Shown piece after piece: positions 38,802 to 50,696 of a stretch of DNA of 64,000 bases. Source of the DNA: Tetrahymena thermophila SB210 (lineage: Eukaryota; Ciliophora; Oligohymenophorea; Hymenostomatida; Tetrahymenidae); contig NW_002476353.1 of the NCBI RefSeq assembly GCF_000189635.1, positions 992,001 through 1,056,000 on the forward strand. The letters are read 5' to 3'. The position numbers and the translations under genes were made by a program. Numbering within the stretch: position 1 is the stretch's first letter; every line of letters starts with the position of its first letter. The notes beneath the pieces are model-generated. The model worked only from the letters and a program-made list of their open reading frames with translations, searched no databases and was not told the DNA's origin.

Positions 38802-39596
38802 AAATGTAAAAAGCAGATATTTAGATTATTAAAATATGCTTTTTAATAAATATAATTAATTTATTAATAATAATATAAAAATTAAGTTAGTATTTTTGTA
38901 AATTTTTGTATAAATATATAAATATTAAGTTTGAAGTAAATTAAAGATTAATTTTGAAAATTATTTAAAAATTAATTTTTTGCCAAATTATCAAAATAAA
39001 CATGATTATTAAAACACAAAAAATTTTCAATCATCTTTACTTTTAAAAATATTTTACCTATAAAAATATACCTTATTTGCTTATTTTAACATAGTTAAAA
39101 TTAGAAAAATTCTAGAAAAAATAAATAAATGAATTAACTTAATTAATAAATAATAGATAATTTTTTAATGTTTATTTTTTTTCTTAAGCATTTCTTTTTG
39201 AATTAATGTGATTTATATATAGAGTAATTAAGTTTATTTTTGCAAGTATATAATATGTTTTTTTAAAAAAAGAAGCATTTAATAAATACTTAGTATATTA
39301 TCTAAAAAGCTTCATTATGATATTATTAAGAGTATGCAAAAAAGAAAACTTTTATATAAAGAGTTTAGTTAATTTTAGAAGTATTTATATAAAAGGTTAG
39401 TATATTGATATACAGAATTTTATACAAAAAATAAATTAGAGTAAATAATTTATTTAATTTATTCTTAATTATTGAAATTTATATTGGAAATATAAATCAA
39501 AGGTTAAATATTTATTTTCTTTGGTTATTTATTTATTTCTTTAGTTATTAATTTATTTAGTTTGTTATTTTTTTAACACTAGTTTACCATAATCAT
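38802..39596. other. Convergent intergenic region
   Basis: AT-rich spacer between the membrane protein and cullin 3' ends. No gene seen. Confidence 0.5.
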
Positions 39597-42593
39597 TCAT
39601 GGTTTGTAAATGAATTTTGTTCTTTTTATTAAAAAATTATTTTAACTTGTATTAATCTAAATCAAAATAAAAAATATTACCTATCATCAATATGCCTGAT
39701 TAGATAGTCTCTTTCAATAAGAGATTCTATTCTTTGCTTAATCTATTATGGTTAAGGTTTAAAAATATGACCAATAAGTTTTACAACTTCAGCATTCAAA
39801 TCGTTAAGAGCTAAAGTTTTTCTAGATTTCATGATTCTTACAATGCATGCATCTAATTAATGCTCTCTTAATTTTTTTAACTCACCTTCGATTTCATTTT
39901 CATTTACATTTACTGTTTTTTCTTGATTTTTCAATGCCTTTTTTTAAATTTGATAAATATACTTTCTATTATTTTTTTTAGTTTTACTTTTTTTAATTCA
40001 GGATTAGGATGCATTTTTATTTTAACTATTTTTGAACTAAACTTTGTGTTCACACTGATCACTTCATCATCTTTAAATTCACTTAGGTCCTTTTTGATGA
40101 ATAAAAGATTTAAATTAAGATTACTTAAAAATATTCAATTACATTTTTGCTATCTCTGTTAAAAAGCTTGTGTTTACACAAGGTTATTAGATTAAGGTGG
40201 AGTTCAGGCAAAGGAATTTTTAACACATCGGAAATATTTTTGAAAGTGTAGGAATCTGCCTTGTTGAACATTAAAAGGATCAATAGTTAGTAGTTTGTAA
40301 CATCTAAGGTGTATTTTTTATCAAATTTAGTTGAAATTTCTGCATTTCCTTGGGAGAAAGCCCAGTCTATTTTACGACCTTTGTGCTTCTCTTTATAAAG
40401 CTTGATATAAGTATCTGCTATCCAAATTAATTCATTTGGTACATCAAGAATATCTTTTTGTATGGTCCAGTGTCCACTTGTTAAAATGGTAATTTTCCAA
40501 TCTATTTCATCACATTTTCTAGAGTCTATCTCTTTCATCTTTTTCTTTATGTCGTTCATTGTTTCTTAATTTACAACCATATCAGTGCACATTTCAGTTA
40601 ACTTATTGGTAGTAGATTTACCCATTTCTTTCTATAAATTAAACATTAATTAAATGTTGTCAACATAACAAATTTTTGATTTTAAAATACTTTAATAAGA
40701 GTAATCAGTTTTTTCTCATTTTCATCTGAAAGGGTATTTCCTTACAAAAGTCTTAATGCTAAAAATTTTTGGTAGTGAGTAATGAAAGAATCTCTGCTAT
40801 CAAAACACAAAAATATATCAATAATATCTTAAAGTTTTTCGTCTATTTCTGTTTCACTGTTTCCTTTCATACCTTAAATTATTTTAATAAATATTTAATT
40901 TTAAATAGCAATAAAAAACTAGTGAATAATAAGTTACCAACTCTCAGCTCCTAATCACAATGCTTTGCTAAGAAGAAAATATATTTATCATTTTTATTTA
41001 AAAATTCCCTGAATCCTCTATCTCTAGCCATTTGAATGTCTTACTCTTTATTTAGCTACTCCTTTATAATACCATCAATTTTTTTATAAAAGCTAATTAC
41101 TTCCCTAATATATTCTTTAATAAAATAATTAATTAGATCAGATCTTTTCTTTGATTTTAATTAAAATGTAGAATAAACTCTTTAAAAAAAATTTTTTTTT
41201 TGTTTATAAATATAAAATTACCTTTTGAGTCTTTGTTCAGTTACTCATTATTATTTATATCGTTTCCTACAGTCTTTATGTAGCTATTAAGTTCAGATGA
41301 TAAGATAGAAATCGTATCTTCTCTACGATAATTCATTAAATTGTATAGTTCTTAAATTTCTTAATACTTATCTTGCTTAATCATATTAGCTAATCCACTT
41401 GACTTATTTCCAATAAGTTCTTTTGCATTATTTGATATAATTTCCTTTTCACATGTATCCATGTAGAGCTTATAACTCCACTTAAAACATTGCTAAGATC
41501 TTTCCTTTTCTCTTTCTAGTGCGTATTTAGCATTTTTTACAAATTCTGGAACAGAAAAATCTTCAAGCCATTAAGCACTCTTTTTATTCCAGTATTCTTT
41601 TGCATTATCAATTAATCTCTGTTCAAAATGCTCCCTATAATAACTCAAATCTTCTTTACACTACTACGATACATATCCAAACTTTGAAAAACCTTAAAGA
41701 TCTTTATACTTAACTAATTGAACGTTCTCAGCATACCCAAGCTCAACAAAATACTATTTTAATAAAATTCTGCTTTTTAAAAGAAATTTATTGCTTTTAA
41801 GTTTGAATGAATTTCAATTTTATGTTTAAGTTTATTAATATGGCTTGATGAATTAAAGTGTTTTTTACTTGTAAAATCTTGACTATCAGCTAAAAGGGAA
41901 CTTAGAGATCATCCCTGTGTTTATTTAAAAAATCAAATATAATTTAATATATAATCTCCTTATTTCTTATAAATATTCTTTCTCTCAGCAACGTAAAAGT
42001 CTTTCCAGATAAAGATTACCCATGGAGTGCTTTGTAAGACTAATCAAACTTGGTAAAGATGAATTTTAGCCAAAATAAATATAATTATAAATTTTGCCAT
42101 TCTTCTTTAACTTTTTCTAAATACTCCTCACCTGTCAGCACTTAAATTTTTCTCTAAAATTGATTGCTGCGCAATTAAAAGAAAAATTAATTAAATGTCT
42201 ACTTAATTTGCAAATTACTCTAGATATTATTCCATTTATTGAGAAAACCAATCAAATAATTGCATTTCTTCTCTATTCTGCCTATTAAAGTTGACCTTGC
42301 AAAGTAGACTTTTTGTTAAATGAAAATAATTTGTAATAATGCTATCTGCAAGCAAAGATAATCCTTTGGATTCTATTTTTTGCTCATTTTTTTTACAATA
42401 GAGAGAGAAATTTTTGGATTTTAAAAAAATAAATTTGAATAAATAAATGTCTTTCTTACTCATAACAATGCATATATTCTTTGTTAGATATCTATATATC
42501 TTGCCCGCTTGACAAAAAATCAATAAGCTTCTATTAAGTTGCTTCTATTTTTGAAATAGCTTGCTATAAATCGCTCATTTATTAGTTCTCCAT
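39597..42593 (-). CDS. Cullin, scaffold of a cullin-RING ubiquitin ligase
   Basis: About ten exons, minus strand, roughly 796 residues. Well-supported exons: 42203-42372, 41869-42153, 41245-41753, 40938-41179, 40691-40872, 40143-40631, 39988-40089, 39681-39937, 39597-39621. N-terminal cullin repeats show EEYLEKVKEEWQ, then YREHFEQRL and SAQWLEDFSVPEF. The cullin-homology domain has FLAKHCDQELR, ITHYQKFLALRLLQG, DWKITILTSGHW, GRKIDWAFSQGNAEI and TNYQLLILLMFN. The C-terminal neddylation domain has LDACIVRIMKSRKTL, with the target Lys in RIMKSRK, and ends RHIDDRTKFIYKP. It would join substrate adaptors to Rbx1 and an E2. Subtype (Cul1, 3 or 4) is not certain. The first exon (ATG 42593) fits, but its splice into 42372 is off by one with the best donor (GTAAGA, 42459); donor GTTATG at about 42463 keeps the frame. 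Confidence 0.88.
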
Positions 42594-44456
42594 TGTTTAC
42601 TTCCACCTAAAGTGTTTTTTTGCTACTCTAAATTTTAAATAATTAGTATTCAAAAATTTTAGTAATTATCAATATTAAACTCTATTGAAATTTTAGCTAA
42701 ATTTTCTAAACAAATTCTTATTTCTAAATAAAATAAATTATCAAAGAAAATATAATTCTTCTAATTAATAACGTATTGCTATAAGCTAATAATATTTCTT
42801 ACATCCTATTTATCAAAAACAATCAAATAAAATAAATTATTTAACCAAAAATCTATTTTACATTATTTCTATTTGAATAATAAAAAATATTAATTTAATT
42901 TATATTTAATGAATCAATATAAAAATATTAATTTGATTTATATTTAATGAATGAATGACTAAAAGAAAGTAAGTAAATTATAAAATTAAAACTAAATGAT
43001 AAAAATATATTAATTTTGCTAAATCAAATAAAATAATAAAAATCTAATATTCTAATCATCTAACTAAAATTTCTTTAAAAAATACTAAGAAATTAATTTT
43101 TATTTCTGATTTTCAAAACAAAAAAAGTTTTTAAAAATTTTTGAGTAAATTAGTTTTCTTTATTTTATAATAAATAAAAAAAATACAATATTTTTGAATA
43201 AATTTTGTTACATTTTAGAAAATTTATTTTATAAAAAATGAGTATTCCTAAATATTATCAGCAAAGCAAGTTATTTATAAATATTTTTTAGCATATTTAA
43301 GAAAAAAGTATTTATTGATTATTTTTTTATTTGTGAAATAACACATTTTAGATTTTTATAAAAAAAATTAATGAATACAAAATTTAAAAAAGTAATAAAA
43401 GCTTCTTATTTTTATTTAATTTAATTTTTATCAATAATTTTTATAACAAAAGTAAATTATTTTTATGGTAGATAATATTATTTATTTGAATCTTCAATTT
43501 GCTCAATAAAATTTTCCATAATTTTAATAAACTCATTTTATGTTTTTTATATTTCTGAATTAATTTTTTGATCTTTTAATAAAATAAAAAAAAAAATTTC
43601 TAAAGATTTAATTGAAATGTATTTTACTTTTATATGTTGAAATAAATAAAATTAGATTGCAATCTATTTTTTAAAATTAGAGCATTGAAGGATATTAAAT
43701 TTTTTAGGATATATTTTAATAGAAATAAAAAAACTAAAAATACAAGAAAATAAAAATATATGTTTTTGCTTAGATTTTAAATAAGTGTTAGAATATTGAT
43801 TAGTTAATATAATTAAATATTTTTTTCGAAATAAATAATTTATTTAGCAATAAAAATCAATTAATTTTTTCTGTAAAAATCTTAGATTGATTTTAAATTT
43901 TTGATTTCTAATAATAAAATTTTTTAAAATTAAAAAATTAAGAATTCATCAATTAATTATTATGAAATGTTATAGATAGCTGATTAGTCTTAACTTAATA
44001 TTTAAAAAAAATTTTAATGAAGAATTAAAAATAGTGATAATTTTATTGTAGTAAAAACTACAAATTCTTTTTATCTATAACAAATCATCGTACATAAATA
44101 ATTTCTTTCTGGTGTTACTTTTTTATTATTATTAGGATTGCTAATACAACCTATCAATCAATTAAACAAAGAAAAAACACATGCATGCATTTATTTATTT
44201 ATTCCTTCATGCAAATATTAACTTTTGGTATCTTTGATAATCTATATCAGATAGACTATAATTTTTTATTGACTTAGCGTTTAAAGATATATCAGGTATT
44301 TATCATGCCTTTTAGAATTATTTTTAAAATAAATAGAAAAAATCCACCTTTAATAAGATAAGATAAAATAAAAATTGTAAATAATTTATTGATCAAAGAA
44401 TAGAATCAAAAAAAATTAATTTACTTTGTAATAAAAATAAAAATTTAGAAGTAGAA
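42594..44456. other. Divergent intergenic region
   Basis: A 1.86-kb stretch of near-pure A/T between the cullin and the ALIX gene. No coding frame or RNA gene seen. Confidence 0.5.
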
Positions 44457-47341
44457 ATGTCATTTATAACATATCCTCTCAAGGTTACTGGACCCATTCC
44501 AATAGATGTCATATTTGAATAGTTTATAACCCAAATATATGGTGAAGCAACATGGTAACCTGTTAAAGGTCTTTTCACTAAAGTTAGTCAGCTTAGAGGC
44601 GAGTTTTTATTTGATTAGCACAATCTCACAGTTGCTAATGACCCTGCTACCTGTGCAAAACTTGTGGAAAAGCTCACCCTTTACTACAAGCATCTTCTCT
44701 TCCTTCAAAACAAGTAATTTCAATTCAATCTTATTTAATAAGCTTAATTATAATTTATTTTCAAACATTCAGATTTAGATTCGAATATTATTAACCTGGT
44801 GCAGTTAATATTCCTTTCTAATGGAGCAATTCTTTTGATGCTAAGAAATAAATCGCAACTCCTAGTCTTGTTTTAGAAAAAGCTTGCATTCTTTATAACT
44901 TAACTATCATTTATTACACTGAGGGTAATAACTTAATGTTTGGAAATCCAGAATAGAGAAAAGTTGCAACTCAAAAATTCAGATTTGGTTTATGGTGTAT
45001 CTAGTAAATTAAGTAATTAGTTATCAATATGGCTCCTGAAATCAAGGCAATCTTGACTGATTTTTGTGAGGCTAATTTAGATATTCTCTATCACACCATG
45101 CTAGGTAACTGCTATGCTGTACTCTTCAATAACCTTTTACCTCAAGAAGATCAAATCAAGGTTAAGAATATTGGTAATTGATTTAATATACTCAATAAAA
45201 TTATAGTTACTTTGCAATTACTATACAGACAAAGAAAAAAATGAAAATACTCAATTAAAATTATTTTATTAATAAAACAGCTAGTTTAGCTGGTGAGGCA
45301 TCTCAAAACTATACAATTGCGTTGAGCAAGGTTAATGGTATTATTCAAAGCGGAGAACATATCATTCCTTAGGATCATCTCTAAAAAGTTAAGGCTTTCC
45401 TCTTCTTTAACACTGTTAAATATATGGCTATTGCAGGCTTAAAGATGTCTAAGCATCACAAAGACCTTCACGAAGATAACTTGACTGCTGGACATATTGG
45501 CTGGGCTCTAGGATATGTGAAAAACAGTGTTAATACTATAACTATAGCTTTGAAAAATGAAGTAAAAATAGTTTAATATCTATCTTATTTGTTTAATGAA
45601 TAAATGTAATAATAAAAATAGGCCGCTATGAAATTCGTAGAAAAGTAGCAATAGGATTAATTATAGCAAATTAGAGCTGATTGTGAAAAAGAATTCAATG
45701 AATTAAATCAAAGAAATTTATAAATTTACAATTAAGAAGTTATTGATGAAAAGAAATTACCCAGAACCACTTTGATGGAGTAGCTAATTATATAGCCAGC
45801 TGAACCAAAAGAAATGCAATAAAATATTGCTGTTGATGAAAGTGCATTTGCAAATTTCGTTTCAGAAGAAACTTTACAAATGGTATAGGAAATTAAGCAA
45901 TTCGCTCAATAAAGGTGTAATGAGGTTGAAAATGTCTAAAAACAAATCTTCGATATGAAATAAAGCGCCTATTTAGAGAATTATGTCAACTTTTTCATTG
46001 ATTTAATAAGTCAAAAGCAACAATAGTAAATTCCATAAAAAGTAAACGACAAAATTGCTAAATTTAACAGTTAAGGAGGTACTAAATAGCTTAAAAACTT
46101 CATCTAAACTCTTAAGGATAACAACATCCAATGTGGAATGATTATCAACAATGTCAGATAAAAACTTGAAAAAGAATAAAGTGAAGATGATACTTTCAGA
46201 AAAGATTATGGTGCTAAATGGACTAGAGCTCAATCTTCTACTTCAAACAAAGAATATTTGAATGAATTAAAGAGTAATATAAAATATATTTATTTATTTA
46301 TTGTTATTAATTAATAAACTTTTTTATAATATAGACCTAGAAGAAAACTTCAAGATTGCAACTAATGTTGATATGGACACACAATAAAGATGGTAATAGA
46401 ATCTAGAAGTAGCAGAATTAATGGAGAAACCTCCTGCTGAATATACCAAATATTTCGTCTCTGGCTCTTCTGAGGACAGCTTCAAATAATAGAATTTATA
46501 ACTACTCTAATAGCTTGAAAATACAGACACCCAAATCAACTCTGATATGACTGCTATTAAAGATTCTATTCAAAATATCAACAATTCCATTAGAAATACA
46601 AATTTCTAAGGAGAAGTTAGCAAGGTACTTCAACAAAAAGTTCCTAAAGACAAGGTATTAGAAACTGTTCTATAACCTGTTTCTTTGTAAATCACAGCTC
46701 TTAATGATATGGTAAATAATTTTATTGTAGATTTTTTAATTTAATTTATAAAAAATTATTTTAAATAGATTGCTCATTATAGCAATAAAGTTAGCGAAGC
46801 TTGCAATCTTGCTATCGAACTATAATAAAAGAGAAATTAAAAAGGAGGAAATTAAAGTGGAAATATGTAATAATCAGAAAAATATTCAGGTGGTCTCACT
46901 ACTTTAGTTGAATTATTTGATGATTGCTAATAGGGAATGAAATTCTATGGTGATCTACTTGGCTTACTTCTTGACTTAGACAAGAAGGTTTCTGATTTTA
47001 TCTCTGCACGTGAAATTGAAAAGAATAATTTAATTTAAATGATCCATAACGAATAATCAAAAGTAAATATGAATTAAGGAGGATTTAATGCTTAATATGT
47101 ATAACCTTAAGCACCTCCTACCAATTACTTTTATGGATAATAGAATAACCCTTACAACTAATATCCTCCTTAAAATTAGTATCCTCCAAGCTAGTACCCT
47201 CCTTAGAATTATGGTGCTCCCTATCAAAACCACCCATACCAATAGCACTAATAATAATAGTAAATGCCTCAATAGTCTAATCCTTTCTACAACAATGGAT
47301 AATTCAACTAAGGCTAATCTGTTTTCATTCCAAAGAAATGA
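44457..47341 (+). CDS. ALIX/PDCD6IP-like Bro1-domain protein
   Basis: Six exons: 44457-44713, 44773-45173, 45281-45561, 45622-46273, 46335-46711 and 46769-47341; 846 residues, close to animal ALIX. The Bro1 domain spans about residues 1-370: it opens with ITYPLKVTGPIPI, then FQWSNSF, SLVLEKACILYNL and GWALGYVKNSVN. A central Gln/Glu-rich coiled region fits the V domain (LPRTTLMEQ-like start at about residue 410). The final 85 residues are rich in Pro, Tyr, Gln and Asn with repeats such as QYPPQN and YGAPYQN, like the ALIX proline-rich tail. The family links ESCRT-III to cargo in multivesicular bodies, membrane repair and cytokinesis. All junctions keep phase. Confidence 0.92.
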
Positions 47342-47871
47342 AAGTATTTAAAAAAAACAATTAATAAAGTTATAAATTTATTTATTTTCATAAATGTGTT
47401 AATACATCTAAACTATCTATTTTATTTTTAAATTCAAAATAAAATTTTACATCTTCTAATCTTCAAAGTTTATTGAGATTTTTTAAAAATAAACTTAATA
47501 TTTTAATAAGATTCTTACTTTTTTATCAATTTGGTATGTTAAAATAAATTTTATGATAGAAAATAAATAGATATAAAAAGATAAAATGAATAACAAATTA
47601 TTTAAATGTCAATTTATCAATTAAATATTTTATTTAAAATTAAAAATTTATATAATCAAATTACCTTAAAATGCTCATCAAGTAGCAAACCCATTAAGTT
47701 GTAAATTTAGTGAGTTATTTTTTACGAATATTATTTTTTAATTTAGAGGGAAATTTTTTTTTTTTCATGTTTGAATGAAACATTTACAAATAAATTTTTG
47801 TTTTTTCATTAAATAATAAATTAGAAAAAAAATATTAAAAATATTGAAAATGATTTAGGTTGTAGTGTGGT
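47342..47871. other. Intergenic
   Basis: AT-rich 3' flank of the ALIX gene, no gene seen. Confidence 0.5.
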
Positions 47872-48312
47872 ATGCTTCTTGAATTTTTGCAAAAAGAATC
47901 CTACCTATCTGATGTGAATGAAGATACTATTTAGTCAATAAGAAGCATTCAACATTTTTAAGCAGAATTTAGGTAAGGATAATGAACTTTTGAGCAAAAT
48001 TATTATAATAGTGGAGTATTATAGGTCTATGGAGAGGATCAATAAAAATAAATAGCTCACTATTTTTTAGAAAACTAACACTATTTTTTAGTATAGATAG
48101 AAAATAATTAAGATCTAAATCATGAAGGTTTAAGTCGTTAGTTTATTTCTGCTTTCTTGAAGAAATTCTAAATCAATACTTACAAAATACTATCTATATT
48201 TCTACTTACTGAATATTATAAAGATCTCAGATTATAATTTGCAAATAGATTGGAATAATGGAAACAAAAGTGGAATTCTGTATTGTTTTCCGACCGACAA
48301 GTTTATTCTTGA
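47872..48312 (+). pseudogene. Broken reading frame, possible gene remnant
   Basis: A frame of 146 codons from ATG 47872, with one internal TGA at 47983-47985, ending at TGA 48310-48312; beyond that it is open again to about 48678. The stretch after the first TGA (about 108 codons) has mixed, protein-like composition, including charged and aromatic residues and WKQKWNSVLF. No family recognised and no intron with consistent phase removes the TGA. Could be a relic, possibly linked to the transposase relic just downstream, or chance: with one stop codon in AT-rich DNA, frames of this length are not rare. Confidence 0.3.
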
Positions 48313-48734
48313 AGCAGGATATGTAGGTATTCTATTCAAATTTATATAAAAAAAATATATTAAAGGTTTATTATATTTGTTAAACATAAAATCTAAGGTA
48401 TACTTTGTGTATCTACTAAATTTCTTGGGAAGAATAACTTTTATTGACATACAATATTTATCAAAATTTGCTAGATTTATATCAATGAAATAGAGAATGT
48501 CAAGGATTATATTTTGGTTGGATATATCCATAGATAATTGGATCAGATATCCAATCTATAGTTTTTTTAAAAAAATTTAATCCATTGGATTTTAATTGGA
48601 TAATAGATATTATATTTTTTTTTATTTAAAAGCAGTCAATTTGTCAGTTAAGGGAAAAAAATTGAATTTAATTTGAAGAAAATAAAAAGAAATTAAAAAT
48701 AAAAAAAATAAAACATAATAAAATAAAATAAATA
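48313..48734. other. Spacer with ATTGGAT/ATCCAAT repeats
   Basis: Holds several copies of ATTGGAT and its complement at about 48515-48600, including an inverted pair ATTGGAT-CAGAT-ATCCAAT. No firm gene. Confidence 0.45.
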
Positions 48735-50345
48735 ATGATTGAGGAATCTCAAATTTAAATAAGCAACAATAATGAAAAACTAGTAATTTAATTAAAGGAA
48801 AAGAAATATTACTTGATTGATGAAAGTTTAGATAACATGTAAAACATCAAAAGATCTATGACATGGTTTTTCTTCTCAGATAACTAGAAATAAAAAATAG
48901 CAACTTGTAAATGATGCACAATAGAAACTAAAACATTCAAATATGTAAACGGAATCAGCTCTATGACAGATCATGCAAAAAAGCAGCACTCAAATGAATA
49001 TGAAGTAAAAGAGAAAGAATATAAAGACTAAATAGCTACATAATAAAGTTAGTTAAAATAGTAAGATATCACCTAATTTATGGTTTAAAAAAAAGTATAA
49101 TCATATCCAAAGTTAAATAAGAATTAATTACTTCTACTATTATCAAACTATTAGCTTAAGAAATGCTTCCTCTATCGATATTAAAGTCAGTGCTATTTTA
49201 GAAGCTCATAAATTTATTAGAGTCTTAATATGAAATTCCTAGAGTCACATACAGCCTAAAAAACATTCGAATTAGTTTAAAAGTAGCTTGAAAAATTTGA
49301 TATAAGCACTAAATAATCATAAATATAGGTATTTTTAGTAACAAATTCAGCATTCATAATAGCATTACTTGCTCTTATCTTCTGAAAATTTAATTATTGA
49401 TTAAGTCAAAGTAGAAAAATAGTATAAAAATTTAGAAAGAAATAAATTTTAAGAGAGTTATTATAATAAGTATATTTAAAAAATGGGTCTGAACAAAAAA
49501 AATTGAAAATGGATGTCATAATTAGGTGGAATTCAGTCTTTTAAATGCTGAATTCTTTAAACATATGTAAATACAGTTTCATTAACATAAAAGTCAACTA
49601 TGTAAATATAAATTAAAAAAAAAATATGCAGTCTTAATATTTTCTTTAGAGTAATAGGAATAAATAGAAAATTTAATAAATTTTCTTGATCCATTCTAAG
49701 ATATCACTGATTATTTATTTATCTTCTCCTACACATGTTACTATATATTAAATTCTTCCTATCTATAATAATATTAAAAATAATTTAATTAAGATTCAAA
49801 AGGAGATTCAGAAGAATTAAAAGAGTTTAAAAATGGTATTTTAAATTACTTTTTGGATGCTTACTAAAAGAATATTAGTGATAAATTCATATCTTTGGCT
49901 TAATTTTCAATTTTAAATCCAAAATATTTAGTTAGCTCTCTCTATTTTGTAAATGAAAAAAATTTTAGTGAGATTAAAAAGAAATGACTTTCTAATATGT
50001 TATAAAAAGTTAAAAAATAGGAAGGATAACAATTAGTAGAATAGTTCAGTGGCTCATCTAAAATACTTGGAGAAAAACTAGGTATTAATGGAAATACAAA
50101 ATAAACTCATAATTTAAGTTAATGTAAATATCTATTAGAAATAGATAAATACTTAAAAGAAGAAGACATTTAATTATAAGAAAATCCTTTAACTTGGTGG
50201 CAAGCTAATAAATTGTTTTATCCTAACATATGATGCAAGTTAGCTATGCAGTATTTAGTAATATCTGCAATTAGTGTGTCTGCAGAATGCCTTTTTCTAA
50301 AGCAGGGAATTTAATAACATAAAAAAGAAATAGATTATTAAGAAG
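48735..50345 (+). pseudogene. Decayed hAT-family transposase with BED finger
   Basis: Homology to hAT transposases lies in pieces. Near the start, TWFFFSDN, then a BED zinc finger: Cys at codon 58, in-frame TGA (48912-48914) where a finger residue should be, Cys, then ISSMTDHAKKQHSNEYE with the two His. A following segment in another frame reads MLPLSILKSVLFQKLI and YEIPRVTYSL, like the hAT core. The end (about 50180-50330) has NPLTWWQANKLFYP, an in-frame TGA, then LAMQYLVISAISVSAECLF, the hAT dimerisation domain, here with Cys-Leu where the family has Arg-Val. Several other TGAs and at least one frame change occur, so it cannot encode a full protein. In life such an enzyme would cut and move its own element; this copy is dead. 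Confidence 0.78.
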
Positions 50346-50696
50346 TACAATCAATTAATTATTATTTTTATAATATAATAAAGTTTAGTTTTTATGATAT
50401 TATGAAGATAAATTTCATTTTTTTTATTTTTTATACTAATCAATATCATTTAATTAAATTAGAAATAAAATTTTTTTTTATAATTTGAAACTAATTGGAT
50501 TTGAAAAACTTTTATTCTCCATTCCAAAAAATTTTTTAACAATTTGACATTCACTACAATGATATTAATAATTTACTTTGATAGTTTATTATAAGATTTG
50601 AAACTATTTATATATATAACATATAATTTACTTGCTCTTTAATTAATTAATAATTTAATATAATGTCTAATTAAAATAGATATATTGATTGGTTTA
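50346..50696. other. Intergenic
   Basis: AT-rich spacer between the transposase relic and the coiled-coil gene 3' end. One ATTGGAT near 50490. Confidence 0.45.
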
